This document shows positions 35,385 to 48,816 of a stretch of DNA of 64,000 nucleotides, one piece after another (the stretch's first letter is position 1; every line of letters begins with the position of its first letter). The position numbers and the translations under genes were made by a program. The notes under the pieces are model-generated. The model did not search any database. It saw nothing but the letters and a program-made list of their open reading frames with translations, and was not told the DNA's origin. This stretch comes from Malachius bipustulatus (Eukaryota; Arthropoda; Insecta; Coleoptera; Melyridae), in the NCBI GenBank assembly GCA_910589415.1, contig OU342633.1, forward strand, positions 43,654,210 to 43,718,209, given 5' to 3'.

Positions 35385-35900
35385 CCTTCACGTAACAACT
35401 TTCCAGGCCCAAATATATACCATGGAGCTCTGTGCGCAGATGCAAGAAAAAATGGACTGCCAGCGTAGATCTATAAAGTTATTTTCAGATAGTCAAGCGG
35501 CTCTAAGAGTCCTAAAACTGTCAACTAATCTTAAATGCTCAACAAAGAGCAACGAAGTCGTAACTCCGGTCTGGATTCCGGATCATGCTGGATTTGGAGA
35601 GAACGAACTTGCCGATTCTCTGACCAGGAAAGGTTCCGATTTCAGCAATGGCAAAACTTAACAAGATTAGACCATTCGAAGGCTTTTATACAGGGCACTT
35701 CAACAAAAAGGACCTGAAAGCCTTAATTATACTGGGCACTACAAGCTGAATCATCATTTGGGAAGGATCAGATAACAAACCTTCGGGAGAAACTTTCTCA
35801 CGCCGGAGTGCATGGATACATTACCAATAGTCTAGATGGTCAGCTTCCTCAAATAGGCTGACGTTATGGGGTTAATATAGCACTAGACTAGCAATATAAC
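35385..35900 (+). pseudogene. fragment of a non-LTR retrotransposon RNase H domain
   Basis: An open stretch (35385-35661) reads SLGLHVTTFQAQIYTMELCA, then LFSDSQAALRVL and VWIPDHAGFGENELADSLTRK. This is the RNase H domain found at the end of R1/jockey/I-type polyproteins. The pattern TFQAExYAIxxC, FSDSQAAL, WIPGHxGxxGNExADxLA is clear, with catalytic-type acidic residues in MEL, SDSQ and ELAD. The frame stops at 35661; shifted frames continue (TGHFNKKDLK). There is no reverse transcriptase upstream. A 5'-truncated dead copy, antisense to slo. Confidence 0.85.
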
Positions 35901-36509
35901 GACTAGATGCGAGCCATAATCCTTCGGTTACTGAGGAGATGTTACAATAATGGCCCACTCACGAGAAATCTAATCTAATGTTTAGGAGCTGCGCTCCAAA
36001 GAACAGTAGTCCATTGATGGTGGGATTTGAACCTTGCTGTAAGAGAAGCCGTTAAGGTGTATAAACTTTATTTGCGCCTTAGAGGTCATGCCATGGGCAA
36101 CCAACATGTTCATGCTAAAACTGCAAAGGAAGAGATGGCGGAATAAGAGAGTGTCCCCGCCATCACCATATCTTGCTCCAAAACTTTGACTTTTTTGGAG
36201 AAGATGACTCTCCGCCTGGGTTTTTCCAACATTAAACTCCACTTGCTTTCTATCGCCTCAATCTCTAGTAAGTAATTGTTGAGTATTAAAACTTCTTGCT
36301 CTCTGCGAGAATGTGCGTAATAGGCACATATTCGCGCAAGGTTTTTTTTTTGGGATCCCAGACCCCTCTATTGATGTAAGAAGCTGCAATTTTCTTAAAA
36401 AGAAGTGTAAGTACTCGTATTCAAGTAAGTAAGTTAAATTAGACAAATCCTCAATCCCAATTTTAGCAATTTTTTTAATTATTTGTGTAACTTAGATTGA
36501 ATTTATGAT
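35901..36509. other. intron, no gene recognised
   Basis: May contain the decayed tail of the RNase H element. No other structure was seen. Confidence 0.4.
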
Positions 36510-36684
36510 TGGACAGTTCTGTCCCAAGGTCAAGGCCGGGTTTGAACTGTCCACATGTAAGTCTTCAAGGTCAAGCAGTTTTAAGGCTTATGATCTAACC
36601 TGAGATCATAATGTTTGGCTTTGAAGATTTACACGTGGACAGTGTTGTTCTATCCCGGCCTGGACCTTGGGCCACAACTGTCCA
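36510..36684. mobile_element. 175-bp MITE with ~70-bp imperfect inverted repeats
   Basis: TGGACAGTT...CCCAAGGTC-AGGCCGGG at the left is mirrored by CCCGGCCTGGACCTTGGG-CACAACTGTCCA at the right. Inner matches also mirror (GTCCACATGTAAGTCTTCAAGG / TTTGAAGATTTACACGTGGAC). The dyad even extends outside as TTAGATTGA / TCAATCTA. No coding capacity. Confidence 0.85.
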
Positions 36685-37555
36685 TCTCAATCTATCCATC
36701 GATCCATAAATTTAATTATGAATTTGATGATCTTCATCGTACTTATTAACGTATATCAAGTCATTAAATATAGATTTTTATAAACAAATAAGTACAAGGA
36801 AACATTTATAATGTGACAATTGATTGTTAGATAAAATATAGTGAAGTAACTGCTTCATGCGATACCTAAGTACCTATTTAAGTCATCATTCTCGTGCTTA
36901 AAACTGTTGCAAAAATCTAGCCCAACTCTATTTGTCCTTGGAATCGTGAGACCTTACTAAGAAGCCTTGTGAAATCGATACTTTAAAATATCAATGCAAC
37001 AACTCTATTCTATCTAAAGGTCTTTTACAAACGTGAAACGCCTGTTTTTACACAGCCTGGGCCACGCACAAAATTCCCGGTGGCATCGTGAATTAGTTTA
37101 TTTACATGCCTCCATGCATTTAACGCTTTACTAATAATTAATAATAATACGAACCTCCTGCGGACATGCCTAGTCTTTAAACTCCTCGATTTTAATGATT
37201 ATTAGAAAAGCGCCAAAAATTGATTTCATCTAAATTTGAACAGTAATTTTTTATAATAGCACGGAATATCTTTTGGTAAATGTAATATTAATCAATTATT
37301 AATTACATGTCCTTGGAGAGTAGAATAATAACAATAATAAGAGACTATAACTCGTAACATTAACACAACAATTAGTGGATATAGAGGAAGGATAACATCA
37401 ATAGGATAAAAGCGTGCAGGAATCGGTAACAGCAAAGAGCGCAACTGGTACTAAGTTTTCGATATAGAGACACTTAACCAGCCAATTTCTAAATCGACTA
37501 AGCTGGCCATCGCCAACACACTTTATTAAAACCAAGTACCGCTAGAGTCTCTCAC
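36685..37555. other. intron, no gene recognised
   Basis: Ordinary AT-rich intron next to alternative exon Fa. Confidence 0.5.
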
Positions 37556-37647
37556 CTTCGGCCTCTTTCGTTCTTCAACGTTCCACCATATTTCGGTCTA
37601 GTCCCGATCAAGTCAATGATTTCGGGAATGCAACTTGCGAAAATCGC
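37556..37647 (-). CDS. slo: slo alternative exon Fa: end of S6 and RCK1 linker
   Basis: A 92-nt exon, phase 0 to 2, with a GTCCAG acceptor and a GTGAGA donor. It encodes AIFASCIPEIIDLIGTR, then PKYGGTLKNERGR plus AG. This is the copy closest to the Drosophila isoform I know (SCIPEIIDLIGTR, KYGGTLKNE-GRR). It lies nearly 10 kb downstream of Fb and only about 3.3 kb upstream of the next constitutive exon, so the three alternatives are not evenly clustered. It is probably the default copy, but only transcript data could show that. Confidence 0.93.
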
Positions 37648-39824
37648 CTGGACGCCAGCAGGGCAAAGAACATTCGCATCATTTCAGCAGGAGGCTTATT
37701 GAAGACTGTCTCTCGTTATTTACATATAAAAAAGCTCAAATAATTCAGTTTACAACAAACTGAACTCAAATTAATCAAAAAAACTTGAACGTTTCCTTTC
37801 TCTGTATCAAAAATTAATAATTTACAAGAGAAGGAAACTCACTCGCTTGAAAAATTACTTAAGATCTACGTTTGTTTTTGTTGTCAAACTTTTCCTGTCA
37901 GGTCGTAAGTAAATTTTCTTATTGCTTTCCGATTTGTAGCCAAAATTTCCAGACAATTGCTGGTAATTCGTTAGAGTCACACAAAAACTTGATCATAAAT
38001 TTCAGAACGTCCCGGATAGGGCATCCAGCCAAATCGAACAAAAAAGGGATTTCTTGCTATGTAATAATATATAATCCATATAGTGTGAACATGGATTTAT
38101 ATTCTTATTCGCTTGTATGTTTGCCTGTTTAATTGCGGAAATAATTATGTGTATTTTTTACCCTATTGATGAAAATTTCAATAACAAGACTTGAGAAAAA
38201 AATGTTAAAATAGAGACAAGAGATCAGTGACAAGTCACAGACAGCCCGTAGAAGTTCGTTGCATCCAGATTTAAGCGGAGAACGCCACCACAAAGATGCT
38301 ACAATCATTTAAGTTGTTTTTATTTGCTTATTCTTAAAATAAATATAAACTTATATTTACAGTAAAAATTTTAGCGTCTCAATTGAGACGTTCCCCGTTT
38401 AAGGGGTTAATGCAATATTATAAAGTATATCATATTCAAATCTTGAATCTTTATAACTAATGAAATGTCACTTGTCTCTTTTTCTTAACTCTATAAATAT
38501 TACTTCTAAAGTTTTTGGATTTTTGAAAACTCTACTCTGGTAGTTTTTGGCTTTGAGACTAGCTCATTTTTTTCAAGTCTTCAACATGCGGAGAGAAACA
38601 TAACTAAATTTATATTTCTATCATTCAAAGCTATCATAGTTAAATATCATTAAAAAAAGAATTTGTCATTCTTCTGTCAAACCTCCGAATTGATTCCTTT
38701 GATCTTGATCTCCTTTTTATTTTTTTTTCTACTACAAGAATCGAGTGTTTCCCTTGAGAACAAATTTTGCCCTAAACCTACGTATCAGTTAATCTCTCCT
38801 GCTTTTGTTTTGTTTGAATTCGTTGCAAATGCAGGTAACCAAAAATTTAACCCTATAATCCAAAAATTTCAACAGCGACACTAATACCTAATTATCAGAA
38901 TTTTTTAGGCAAAATTATTATTCTAATATTTATTTTTTTATAATTAAGTAAGTATATAAAGCTCTAAATACATAAAATCTACTAAATTGTTTACATAAAT
39001 ACACAAAAAAAATATATATATATATATACGAGAGACAGTCTTGAAAAATAGAAATTCACATAAATAAGAAGAAGTATGAATATCTTAAGCACTTTTGCAG
39101 GATCGGAATCATGTGGAGGAATCGGGGGGTGAGAAACAGGATCTGGGATAGTTTTCGACATCCTAACAAAATGAAAATAATCTGTTACCAAGTCCTTTTA
39201 GAGGAGCCTTACAGGTCGATTTACAAAGACACCAACAATTATTTTTATTAACTTCTGAAATTTTCAACCTATTTTGTTTTTATGTTTAATTTTTTCACTT
39301 CGTCCTGCACAAATCCTTACAATTTTGCGCGGCCGTGCGTGGCGTCACTTCAGGCTGTGCAGGCAAAAATTGAGCAGTATAAAATTACGATTAATATTAT
39401 GACGAGTAGATAAATGAAAACATTCTTATTACCCTTCATATTATCTAGTTACATTATTGATCATAAATAATAATAACAATAGAAACAAAATAAATAAAAT
39501 GTACTGTCTTCAGTCAGACTACAGCGTCTATTTATCTTCCCAAGTCTCGCTCATTACTACGTCACCTTGTTTACATCCAACGAAGAAAATTAGATTTGAG
39601 GGCTAACTTGGAAATTGCTACAGAGTATCGAGAAAAATCAATCTAGTTACCCTATTTTTCTGCCCCAATTGGCTCTTATTCAATGTTTTACTGGAGTAAT
39701 TCGAACGAAGGCCAGATTCGGGGTTACGTGCGAGCTACCACCACCCGGGCGAGACTTGAATCATTTTTAATTACCGAAATTTTAAATTTATTAAACTTAT
39801 GTTTCAGTAATCGATTAACTCGTT
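37648..39824. other. intron with one palindrome
   Basis: The 16-bp perfect palindrome CGTCTCAATTGAGACG lies at 38375-38390. Around it TTTAAGCGGAGAACG (38270-38284) is loosely mirrored by CGTTCCCCGTTTAA (38389-38402), perhaps a worn MITE. A TA run lies at 39014-39028. Confidence 0.4.
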
Positions 39825-40625
39825 CTTGAACCAGTTTGTCCAGAGGGGGTGCTCCCTCTACGGGAATAAAGCAAACCACGATTGAAGTTAAAATCTGGAA
39901 TCTAGAAATTGATATCTCTACTGGAAAGCATTAATACCTAAGATAATAAAGTAGTTAGATTATAAGTTTTCGACACTTTGGCCAAGGTTGCTCCAGCCGC
40001 TATTCTGGGCGACGTCCAGGCTCCAGAATATCGATCGTAACAATTTTTTCAGTCAGACATGTCTAAGTTTTGAAAATAGATCGCAGCTACGTTACCATAA
40101 TTTTTTATAATTGAAAGATTGTGAAATGATACCTCTTCTGACGGATTTTTCTGAATTACTGTTTTAAACCCTCCAAATTCTTTAGTATTAGACCTTTCTC
40201 TTTTAGTATCTCAATTTAAACAAACAGCCCCAAAAGAACTGACCTCGTCATTTTTCACCCGATCCTTAGAAGAAGAGTCAACATTTTAGAGCCCGTTAAG
40301 ATGGACTTGATTGATTTTGGGGTTCACCTGATAATCGCCAAGAAAGTAGGCTTAAGAATTGTGTTGTCAGAAGTTCTGAAATCCGGATGCAAGGTTTGGG
40401 CGATTATGGTGACTTTCGATCAAATCTCCAACATGACGATAACTTTTTCTTCTAAAAACACTTCTCCCGGTTCTTGAATCAGTTTGTTCTGATTATTGGT
40501 CTCCCTCCCGAGAGGGGGGAGGGATAAGAATTGGCGAAGATATGTCCAGGAAATAAAGCAAAACGCTACTTCATGAGAGTTAAAGTTTAGACTCTAGAAA
40601 TTGGGGTATCTTTACTGAAAAGGCT
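39825..40625. repeat. direct duplication, two copies about 645 bp apart
   Basis: Bases 39825-39935 and 40470-40612 share TTGAA-CAGTTTGT, a GAGGGGG-rich tract, AATAAAGCAAA-C, AGTTAAA and CTAGAAATTG followed by TCTCTACTG/TCTTTACTG. The second copy has an insertion around 40520-40545. The family is unknown. Confidence 0.65.
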
Positions 40626-43600
40626 CCCAATTTTAACACTTTTTTTATCTGAGAAAAAATTTTGGGGGCTCTTAAAAATTTCTGGTTTCAGTCATTTTGA
40701 ACGTACTGAAAAATCGCTTGAGTACGATCTGGTGGAGTTTTGTGTTAAATTTAATGTCAGAAGAATGTATAGAGTTGATGAACGAAGAGTAGGTGAAGAA
40801 TTGCGAGAGACCACGATTGATAAATTCGATTAAGTAGTCAAAATCACTTAAGTAGTCATCCATGTTGAGATTGGATATTAAAAATTGGACTTTTCATCCT
40901 ATATGACTTCAAGACACATCTTCAAGCACCAACTTTCTTTTTCTTCAATTTCTAGCAACAAGAAGAAATAAGCTTTAAGGGAGTTTTTTTTACTTTTTCT
41001 CTTTCTCTCTTTGCTGCATGACTGTGCAAACCAGATTGTTTTAATGTTTTTTCTTTGTTTTAGAGATTTACATCTTCTGTAAAAATGAATTGTTAATTAC
41101 ATGATGTGGCTGCAACTTAAAAAATTCCAAATTTAGCTTGATTCCTTATTTCTAATCTCTTCATCATTCTTGATAAAGTTAGACTGGTTGAAAGATAAAT
41201 TTCCCATGGACATTTATGACAAGTTGAAGTATTTTAAAACAGTGGCGTTGATGCAAAATTGGTTCAAGGTTATATCAAAAAAGCTGAGGACTAAAGAATT
41301 ATGGTTCCGGCAAATTAAAGCTTCTCAAATCTTTTTCTTCCTATTTTTCAATTTTTTACTTTTTATGGTTTCTAACAATACGGTCAGTCCTCAAGAAGAG
41401 TTTCTTGTAGACTTCTGCGACTTTGAGAAGAATTATAGTTGCTTGAGAAGGTTGAGTTTGGGGTAAACGATCAAATTCCGTGCATTTCAATCAGGTCATG
41501 ACTGAAAAGACTAGAAATACAGAATTCTGGTTAAAAGATTGAAATATTTGGAGAATTGGTCATTGAGGATTAATGATAATCAGAACTTCTGGGAAATGTA
41601 GAAAAATCTCTCTTGAATATTAGATTCAATTTGGGAAGAACTAACGGGATGGAATTGACTCCCTTTCGCCGATCCCGTTTGACATGATAGCCGGACTCGA
41701 ACGAGGGTTCGGGGTGAAGTACTGATTCACACCATTGGCCCAATTATTCCGGTTCAGCGTATCTCCGCATCCCTCCGTCTAGCCCAATGTAGGTACTGAC
41801 TCAGTGGATTAGATTTGTAAAGCAAAATCTACAACCGGTACTTTGGACGAGTATCGATCGCCCGTAATGTGGTGTTGATTTTCCTCCAGCTCGACCCCGG
41901 GAACCATTAAACTGATATTCTGGTGGGGAATCTCACAACGTAGCCCTGCATTCCTCGAATTTAAATAAAATAGAAATCATTTATGGTTTCAAATAGGCGA
42001 TCCTAAATTTTCAGCGTTTGGAATAAATAATATTTTTAGTTTGGTTAATCGAAATCGGCAAATTAACCGCTTAATCGGAAAATCTACTCCACCAATTTAT
42101 TAGTACCTAAATATTAACCTGGAGATTCAGTAGGTATTTCCAAATAAGCAATATCGAAATTTTTACTCCCCATACTAAACTATCTGTTACAGCTAATCGA
42201 TAATAAAGCAATAAGAAACCTGCTCCGTGAATGCTGGTGAACTTGACCTAGAGATGAAGCAAGAAAAACCGGTTACTAGCAACAATCGAAGCCGGTGCTG
42301 GGTGTGCTCCTGGACACAATGCATTCACGAATGGATTCAATATAATAATTTAGAGATTTAATAAATTTATGTTTGGTATTTTAATGTTGCGTATTCCCCT
42401 CCAAGATATGAATAAGAAGACAAACAAACAATACATTAAACTGTGAGGATAAAAAATAAATTAATATATAAAAAAATATTAATAAGTGTAACTATTATTA
42501 CATACAATTTTCCTGATTATCTTGCTATCAAACAAATCTAAAGGATAAGCTTTTAGTGAGGATAAGCAAAATAGCATTATTATCGTAATTATCGTAATTT
42601 TATTATGGTAATTTTTACTAGCGAAAATGATGGAATATCGCGTAAAATTCCTAAAAAAAATAAATGTTTTCATTCATATACTATTATTACTGATCGGTTA
42701 CACAAGTATTTTATACCACCCAAAGTGCTACTAAATCGCTACAAGGATCAAATCTATTATCTAACTAGGCATCATCCCATTCTGTATGCTCTGTCCAAGT
42801 TTAAATAATTAAAAATATTCATAGAAATCCTTTAAGTAGTTCACATATAGAGGATGCCAAAACTCGTTGCGAATTAAGAAGCGCAATCTGTTAAAAAGTT
42901 ATTTACATCAGCACAAAAATAAGAACATCAGGGAAAAGCGTATACTCATTTCTTAACCAGTGTTATTCGAGTGTCAGTTACAGATACACACAGAAAGTCG
43001 GAGAGGGAAAAGTATCGCTAAAGATTCCGGTGGAGGGTACGTTGTATTTAAAATGCGTGAAATAATTCTATCAAAACTTCAAGCAAGCGGGAGACGCTAA
43101 TTGCTTTTGACGGAGATTAATACAACATTTTCAAATAACACACTTTTACCAAAACAACGAACAACAAGAAGGGTGAATTCTTCTTTTTCTGAATAATTTA
43201 TTTCAGTTACTTAAAAACTTGCACGCACGTTTCGAAGAATATTATCTATATCATCTTCAGAGCATTATTATTGTGCTTCAAATATAATGAATTAATTTAT
43301 TTGTTTTGACGTTTCAGCATCAAGCAGCTGAAAGTGACAAAATTATACGTTTTAACTTCCACAAGGATCTATTATCGGTAAGGAGAAACTGATTTAAAAA
43401 GACCTCGGATATGGATTAAGAAACAAATTTACTCGATGGGCACCAACGCCCAATTTCTAGATCGAAAAAAGGACGATGGCAATTCCGAAACTCAAAGCCG
43501 TTTCATCCTGCGCATGCGCATTCTCCAGATATGGCCGTTCAAAGTTGAAAATTAGGTTTTTTTCTAGTTTTTCTAAATTGTTATTCTCGTTTTGTGAGAA

Positions 43601-45400
43601 AACTGAGGACTTTACGGTCCAACTGGATTGTTTAACGGACTTTTATGGCAACTTTTCATGAAAGGTTATTCAAATTTTTCGAAAAAAAATCTCTTCGATT
43701 TTAATAAAATCCCCGTCAGACGGTAGAAAGTGCGAGAAGTTCAGAACTGTAAGCGGTTCTTCTGTAGCTCTCCTCGTCTCCGAGATACAGGAGAAAGATT
43801 ATTTCTCGGGTGAACGTTTATTTTGTCATTTATTTCAAAATTTTGACACGCACAAAAACTTCCTGCGTCACTTTTTAATGCCCCGACGTCGAATGCTATT
43901 AACAGACGATGTCCCGGGTATACCAGGTAGCTTTTTGACAAAAATTGGTTTTGTCTAGTCCAGAAGTCCGAATGACTGAGAGAAGAAAGGGTAGCTGTCG
44001 CCCGAGACAAACAACTAAGTGAAAGATTTTTTGGGAATATAATGAATGTGATAGAGAAGTAACGAAGCTGGTATTAAACCAAGCAGAGCGTATCTAAAGT
44101 CGTGCGTACAATATAATAGAGATCGCACTATTATGCGATGATGCCATGCAACATCTTTGTCTTACACATGTAAGTATATAAGCAGATAGCATGCCATCTT
44201 TGTCTCAATGAACTAGAATTTTGTGACCCAACAATTTCATTCTTTTTCTACATTAAAAAGAATAATGGTCAATCATTGATGACTTAATGCTCTGAAGATG
44301 GTAGTTGCATTACTACTTCGAAATATGTACCATTTTCAATTAGCCGGGATATAAAAATTCCTGAAATTTTTTTTAAATTTGTCATATTTTTATTGAAAGA
44401 AATTATTATCAACGGTCAAAAGTTGACTTTTAATAAGCAACGTGCATTGAAAAATTGATAGGCCAGTTTATTTAAATATGTAAAAAAGAGAACGCTCAAA
44501 ACAGTCGTCATTAATTTTAAAAAAATAAAAATAAACAAACAAAAAACAAAATAAAATTTACTAAAAGTCAACAAAAGAACAAACAAAAAAATTAAACGCG
44601 CGCAATTTAATATTATCAAACAATAAGGGGGCTACCAGTCAAGAAATCTTGCATACACTCGGGGAGAGAGGGATGAGAAAAAAAATAATCAAAATTAACG
44701 GATGAAGCATACAGAATGCAGTCTTGATTCGGCATCTAGCTGAGCATGCCAAAATTAACCAGCTATAAAGGAAAATGACTCTCAGCTATATGGTATTCGT
44801 AACAAAAATATTACCCAATAAAATGCCCTATGGTCTCAATCATAAGCCTTTAGTCAACCAAGTCCATAAAAAGGGTAACATTTTTGGGATGCTAAGTAAG
44901 TTATTTACGAAACAGCGCGAAGCATATCCCAAGTGCTACAAACTTATCAAAAATATTGCATCATTCCGAGTGGTTAAAATAAATTATAAAGCTCATGGTA
45001 TAAGACTTTTCTTCTGAGAGTTCTAGGTAGGTACTTAGACTCGACTTGATTCAATTTCAAGCGTTCATCTGCCCTCACGAACTGAAGACGATTTTTTTAT
45101 TAATTTCGTCCAACTCAATTTTTATTTTGAGTACAACTACTACTATTTGAGAGAAAAATCAAAATGAAAAGACCAATCAGTTTTTGAGATAACATAGCAT
45201 TAAAATAAATCATAATAATAACAGTTTTGATAATAGTAATAATATCATTTCTAGAAATGAACCCTAGTCATTAAATGACACTTCAGTGACAGATCAAATG
45301 TCTAATGCAATGTGCGGTAAACTTGAGAGTTGAAATAATTTGAGGTCACTGTTTGAGCGAAATTTTATCCCGCAAAAAAACTGTTTGATTTCTTGATCCG
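40626..45400. other. intron, no gene recognised; two CTGAAGATG...TTCGAAA motifs
   Basis: Several frames of 60-98 codons occur but none resembles a known family. At 43225-43265 (minus) and 44290-44330 (plus) two motifs read CTGAAGATG, a short hairpin, then TTCGAAA, in opposite directions about 1.05 kb apart; they may bound an old element. Similar motifs are common at the ends of insect retroelements. The slightly GC-richer patch 41655-41950 is unexplained. Confidence 0.4.
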
Positions 45401-47150
45401 GTATCATTTGCGGTACTTTGAAATGATCAACAATAACCAATAAATTTTTTTTTGTTGTAAGAAAATTAAAATTAAGCGTCTGCCGAAAAGCAATAATTCA
45501 TGTTTTGCTGCCAGAAATGATGACCGCAAATGACAATGACCGCAAATGACAATAATCGCAATGACACTGCACGTTACATATATTGAAACAAAAGAGTGTC
45601 ATTTACGGTAGCTTTTTGACTTAATTGTTAACAGGAATAAGAAAAACTTTGCATCTCAGCCAGACCTCAAAGTCATTTGCGGCAAAAATCATACTTGCAG
45701 TAATATTATATATTTTAAAAATTTCTTTTAATACTTTTAATGTTATTTGCGACAACAACAAATTGAAGATTGACGTCAAATAGATCAGTTTTCCGGTTAT
45801 TAGTTAGCAATAATAAAGTGTGCCGCAAATGACATTTACTATATGCCACACGCGCTGTCAAATTAAGACCTGGATACATATTATTATGTGATATAAATTG
45901 ATAGCATTTGACAATATATTACAATTTAATAATTGTCAGTTAAATCGATGCGAACTATGTACCAATATCATTTGCGGTCATTTGTTTTAGGAGACCGCAA
46001 ATGAAGTTCAATTCAAGTAATATCATTTGCGGTAATGAAGAAAACCTGATAAGGGTTAATATCAACAATTTCATTTGTGATCATGAAAATAAACGAAACT
46101 AGTTATAAAAATAAAAAGATTGTCTCTTTTATAATGTTTTGGTTATCACTTATCAGTAACAAGGTTTCTTCGAGATCTTGGCCTGCCGGCGGCGTCGGAT
46201 CTTCGGTGGTACATCCTTCGGACCTTCGACCCAGAGTTTTAGTAGATTTCCCGTCAAAATTAAAATTTGTCATCATTTTTTTTTTTGTTAATCACATTTT
46301 TTCTAGATCACTTCGGCCCTTAAAGCAGTAGATTCCCCGTCAAAATTATCTCACCTCATTTTGTGTTATTTCTTTTCTCTATCGCTCCTGAAGGACCAAT
46401 ATGGGGACTTTCGAGACCGCGCGTAAAAGTTAGTCACGCGTTAATTTGACGGTTCAAGTTAATCGTGAAAGAGAGTAACAGGTCGCGAGAAATGCGTATT
46501 TTTTTTGTACAGCTGTAATGTCAAATCTGACAGTGTCAAATATTTCAATTTTAATAAAAATATATTTTTTTAATTGTCATATCTTTGTTGTTAAAAGGCC
46601 AATGAGAATAATTTTTTCACACTCATTTAGGTTAATTAATAGGTAAAAAATTGAAAGGCATTAATGTATCGATTTTTTCATTAAAAAAAAGTGTAAGCTA
46701 ATTTTCGAGCAGCAAGGAAATTTTTTATTTTTCAATAACAGTGCCAAAATATGCGAGACGAATTGAAGCCAAAAAATACCTGTCGAAGTATTTTTTGATT
46801 TAGTCAGTTTTGCCAAAGTTTAACTGTGCAAACAGAATCTCTCCGCGATTTACTGTTACCAAGAAAAAATCCTATAGGTGGAACGTTGCAAAAAAAATAC
46901 GGTCCTGAACGGGGGCCTAAATTTTTTTAAAGAACTAAACGGTCCAAAATTTATTTGCGGTATCACAACTTGGAAAGGAGATGATGCGGCTATTGCCGTC
47001 AATAATAAAACTATTTCATTTGCGGTCAAGAGATGATTATGAAATTTGGCGCCATTTGCGGCATAATAAAACACAAATGCTATTGTAGCTTTTTCTTTCT
47101 TTACAGGTAGGTACCATTGGCAATTAATTTGTGATAATTTGCGGTAGAGA
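45401..47150. repeat. TTTGCGG motif field, proximal part
   Basis: About a dozen copies of (T)CATTTGCGG(C/T)A or its reverse complement in 1.75 kb of otherwise non-repeated sequence. Examples are 45408, 45531 and 45543 (reverse), 45673, 45822 (reverse), 45968, 45995 (reverse), 46025, 46957, 47019, 47053 and 47140. Both orientations occur and spacing is irregular, so this part is not a simple tandem repeat. It ends about 180 bp from alternative exon Fb. Confidence 0.9.
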
Positions 47151-47331
47151 AGTATCTAAACCATATTTAGCGGCAACATGAATTATTCTATTTATTTAGA
47201 ATATTATAAGAATTATTGCTTTGTTATCTCAAAATCTCTCTCCTCTTAAGTCAGTCTTCAGTTTATTAATAGCAATTATTGTTTCGTATTAACATCTTAT
47301 ACCATGAGATGTAGCTCTTTTGCTTGGGTAC

Positions 47332-47423
47332 CTGCGTCTAACATCTTTGGTGTACTTCCCGCCGTACTTGGGTCTGTTGGCTGCTAGTTCAGTTATCTCC
47401 GGAATCCAGCTGGCGAACACAGC
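47332..47423 (-). CDS. slo: slo alternative exon Fb: end of S6 and RCK1 linker, divergent copy
   Basis: A 92-nt exon, phase 0 to 2, between TTGTTAG and GTACCC. It encodes AVFASWIPEITELAANR, then PKYGGKYTKDVRR plus AG. FAS-x-IPEI is shared with the other two copies. It has Trp where they have Ser or Cys, and its linker (TELAANR...KYTKDVRR) is the most divergent of the three. The sequence before its acceptor is G-rich rather than pyrimidine-rich (GGGTGTTGGGTTGTTAG), which suggests a weak, regulated splice site. Phase and length match Fa and Fc exactly, so it is a genuine member of the mutually exclusive set and not a relic. Confidence 0.9.
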
Positions 47424-48816
47424 CTAACAACCCAACACCCGATCAGGCTCCTCCTCGGACCCCGTATTGTATGTATTATGTAACTACTTTTCTACTTTAT
47501 ATATATATACTTTACTTAATAAGACATCAACCTATCTAACAGTATTAATATCAGAGACAAGAGGTAGATTAGGTTGTGGGTGAGTTTTGGATGTACTTTT
47601 AGGTACTTTGAATCGTCATTGGTGGGGGAATTTTAAGGGTTTGAGTGGTTAAAATGTTACTGTTCGGGCTATGAGGTGTTCAAACTTCTATTAAACTCTG
47701 CGTCTTCATAAAATGGTCTAAATTAAGTCTCTGGAGTGGAACTTAGTGATATGCGGTTTATATTTATTTTACAAGAGCGTTATTAATATTAGGAACATAG
47801 AAGTTTGAACCGACTTTACAGTTTTTTTATTAATTAAACACTCATTCCTCGTCAATTTTTTTTCGGTAAGTTTTGTTAATTTTTGGAAGGGATATTCACA
47901 AGAAGAAAAGGACTAACAGAAGCGTGTAATAAGAAATGGGTACTATTCGAATATTTGGTCTCCATTTTAAATCCGTAATAATTGGAAAAAATTGAAAATG
48001 TCGGTATTTTTAATCAAATTTTCATCCAACATTTTTATAACTTTTTGGCACAAAGAGGGACAGGATTTTACAAAAAATTCCAAAAAAGTACATTCAGGTC
48101 GAAGAAAAGACAAACAGAGGAAAGCGATGGATAAATCATTTTTGTCACTCCCATTTTTTTTTGTTTCAAAAAAGTATATGATACTATTCTTACCAGAACA
48201 AAAGTGATTTATTCAATCGAGTATCCAATCACAACTTGCAAAAGATTATGCAGTGCACTACACGACTAGAGTTGAAGTAGGTTCTACTCTACAAACTAAA
48301 TGGAAGTTAGTTCTTTATTAGACATAAGGGTACTTGCATAAAGCTCAAGTAAGTACTTGTATAACTGTTCAAATGTGTGCTAGGGCTGGCTGTGTCTGGG
48401 GAGGTCTTGAATATATCTTAATAGACCCTCCGCAACAACTGGAAACTTTGGAAAACTTCAGCCAAGTTTCCTCCTCTTTCAATTCGAACCATCCGCGAGC
48501 AACAAAATGAATAACGATGGTTGATCCAACCATAATTGCGGTTTAAAATTGAAGAGGCATGTTGGAGATAATCTATTAAGCGATTAGGTAAGTTTTTCCC
48601 TTAATAACGTTTCGGTACCACATCATGCATAATCGGCTGTACAAGTTACAAAATGAAATTTTATCGTTAATTAAACTTATATACTTGACATTAGAAATTA
48701 ACATTTAAAGTTGTGAAAAAATTGGTTGGATTAATTATTATCGATTATTATTTTTTTATGGGTGTGGTGTAGGTAAATAATTAAACAAACCAAGTTTCTC
48801 AAAACTTCGACAGTAC
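47424..48816. other. intron between alternative exons Fb and Fc, free of the TTTGCGG motif
   Basis: I see no exact TTTGCGG copies here, although both sides are dense with them (one ATTGCGG at about 48534). No other element was recognised. A 71-codon frame at 47992-48207 is unremarkable. Confidence 0.6.

Noticed and set aside
41170..41466. 98-codon plus-strand frame
   Set aside because: Composition is AT-driven (Lys, Phe, Leu), with no domain and no splice or promoter context.
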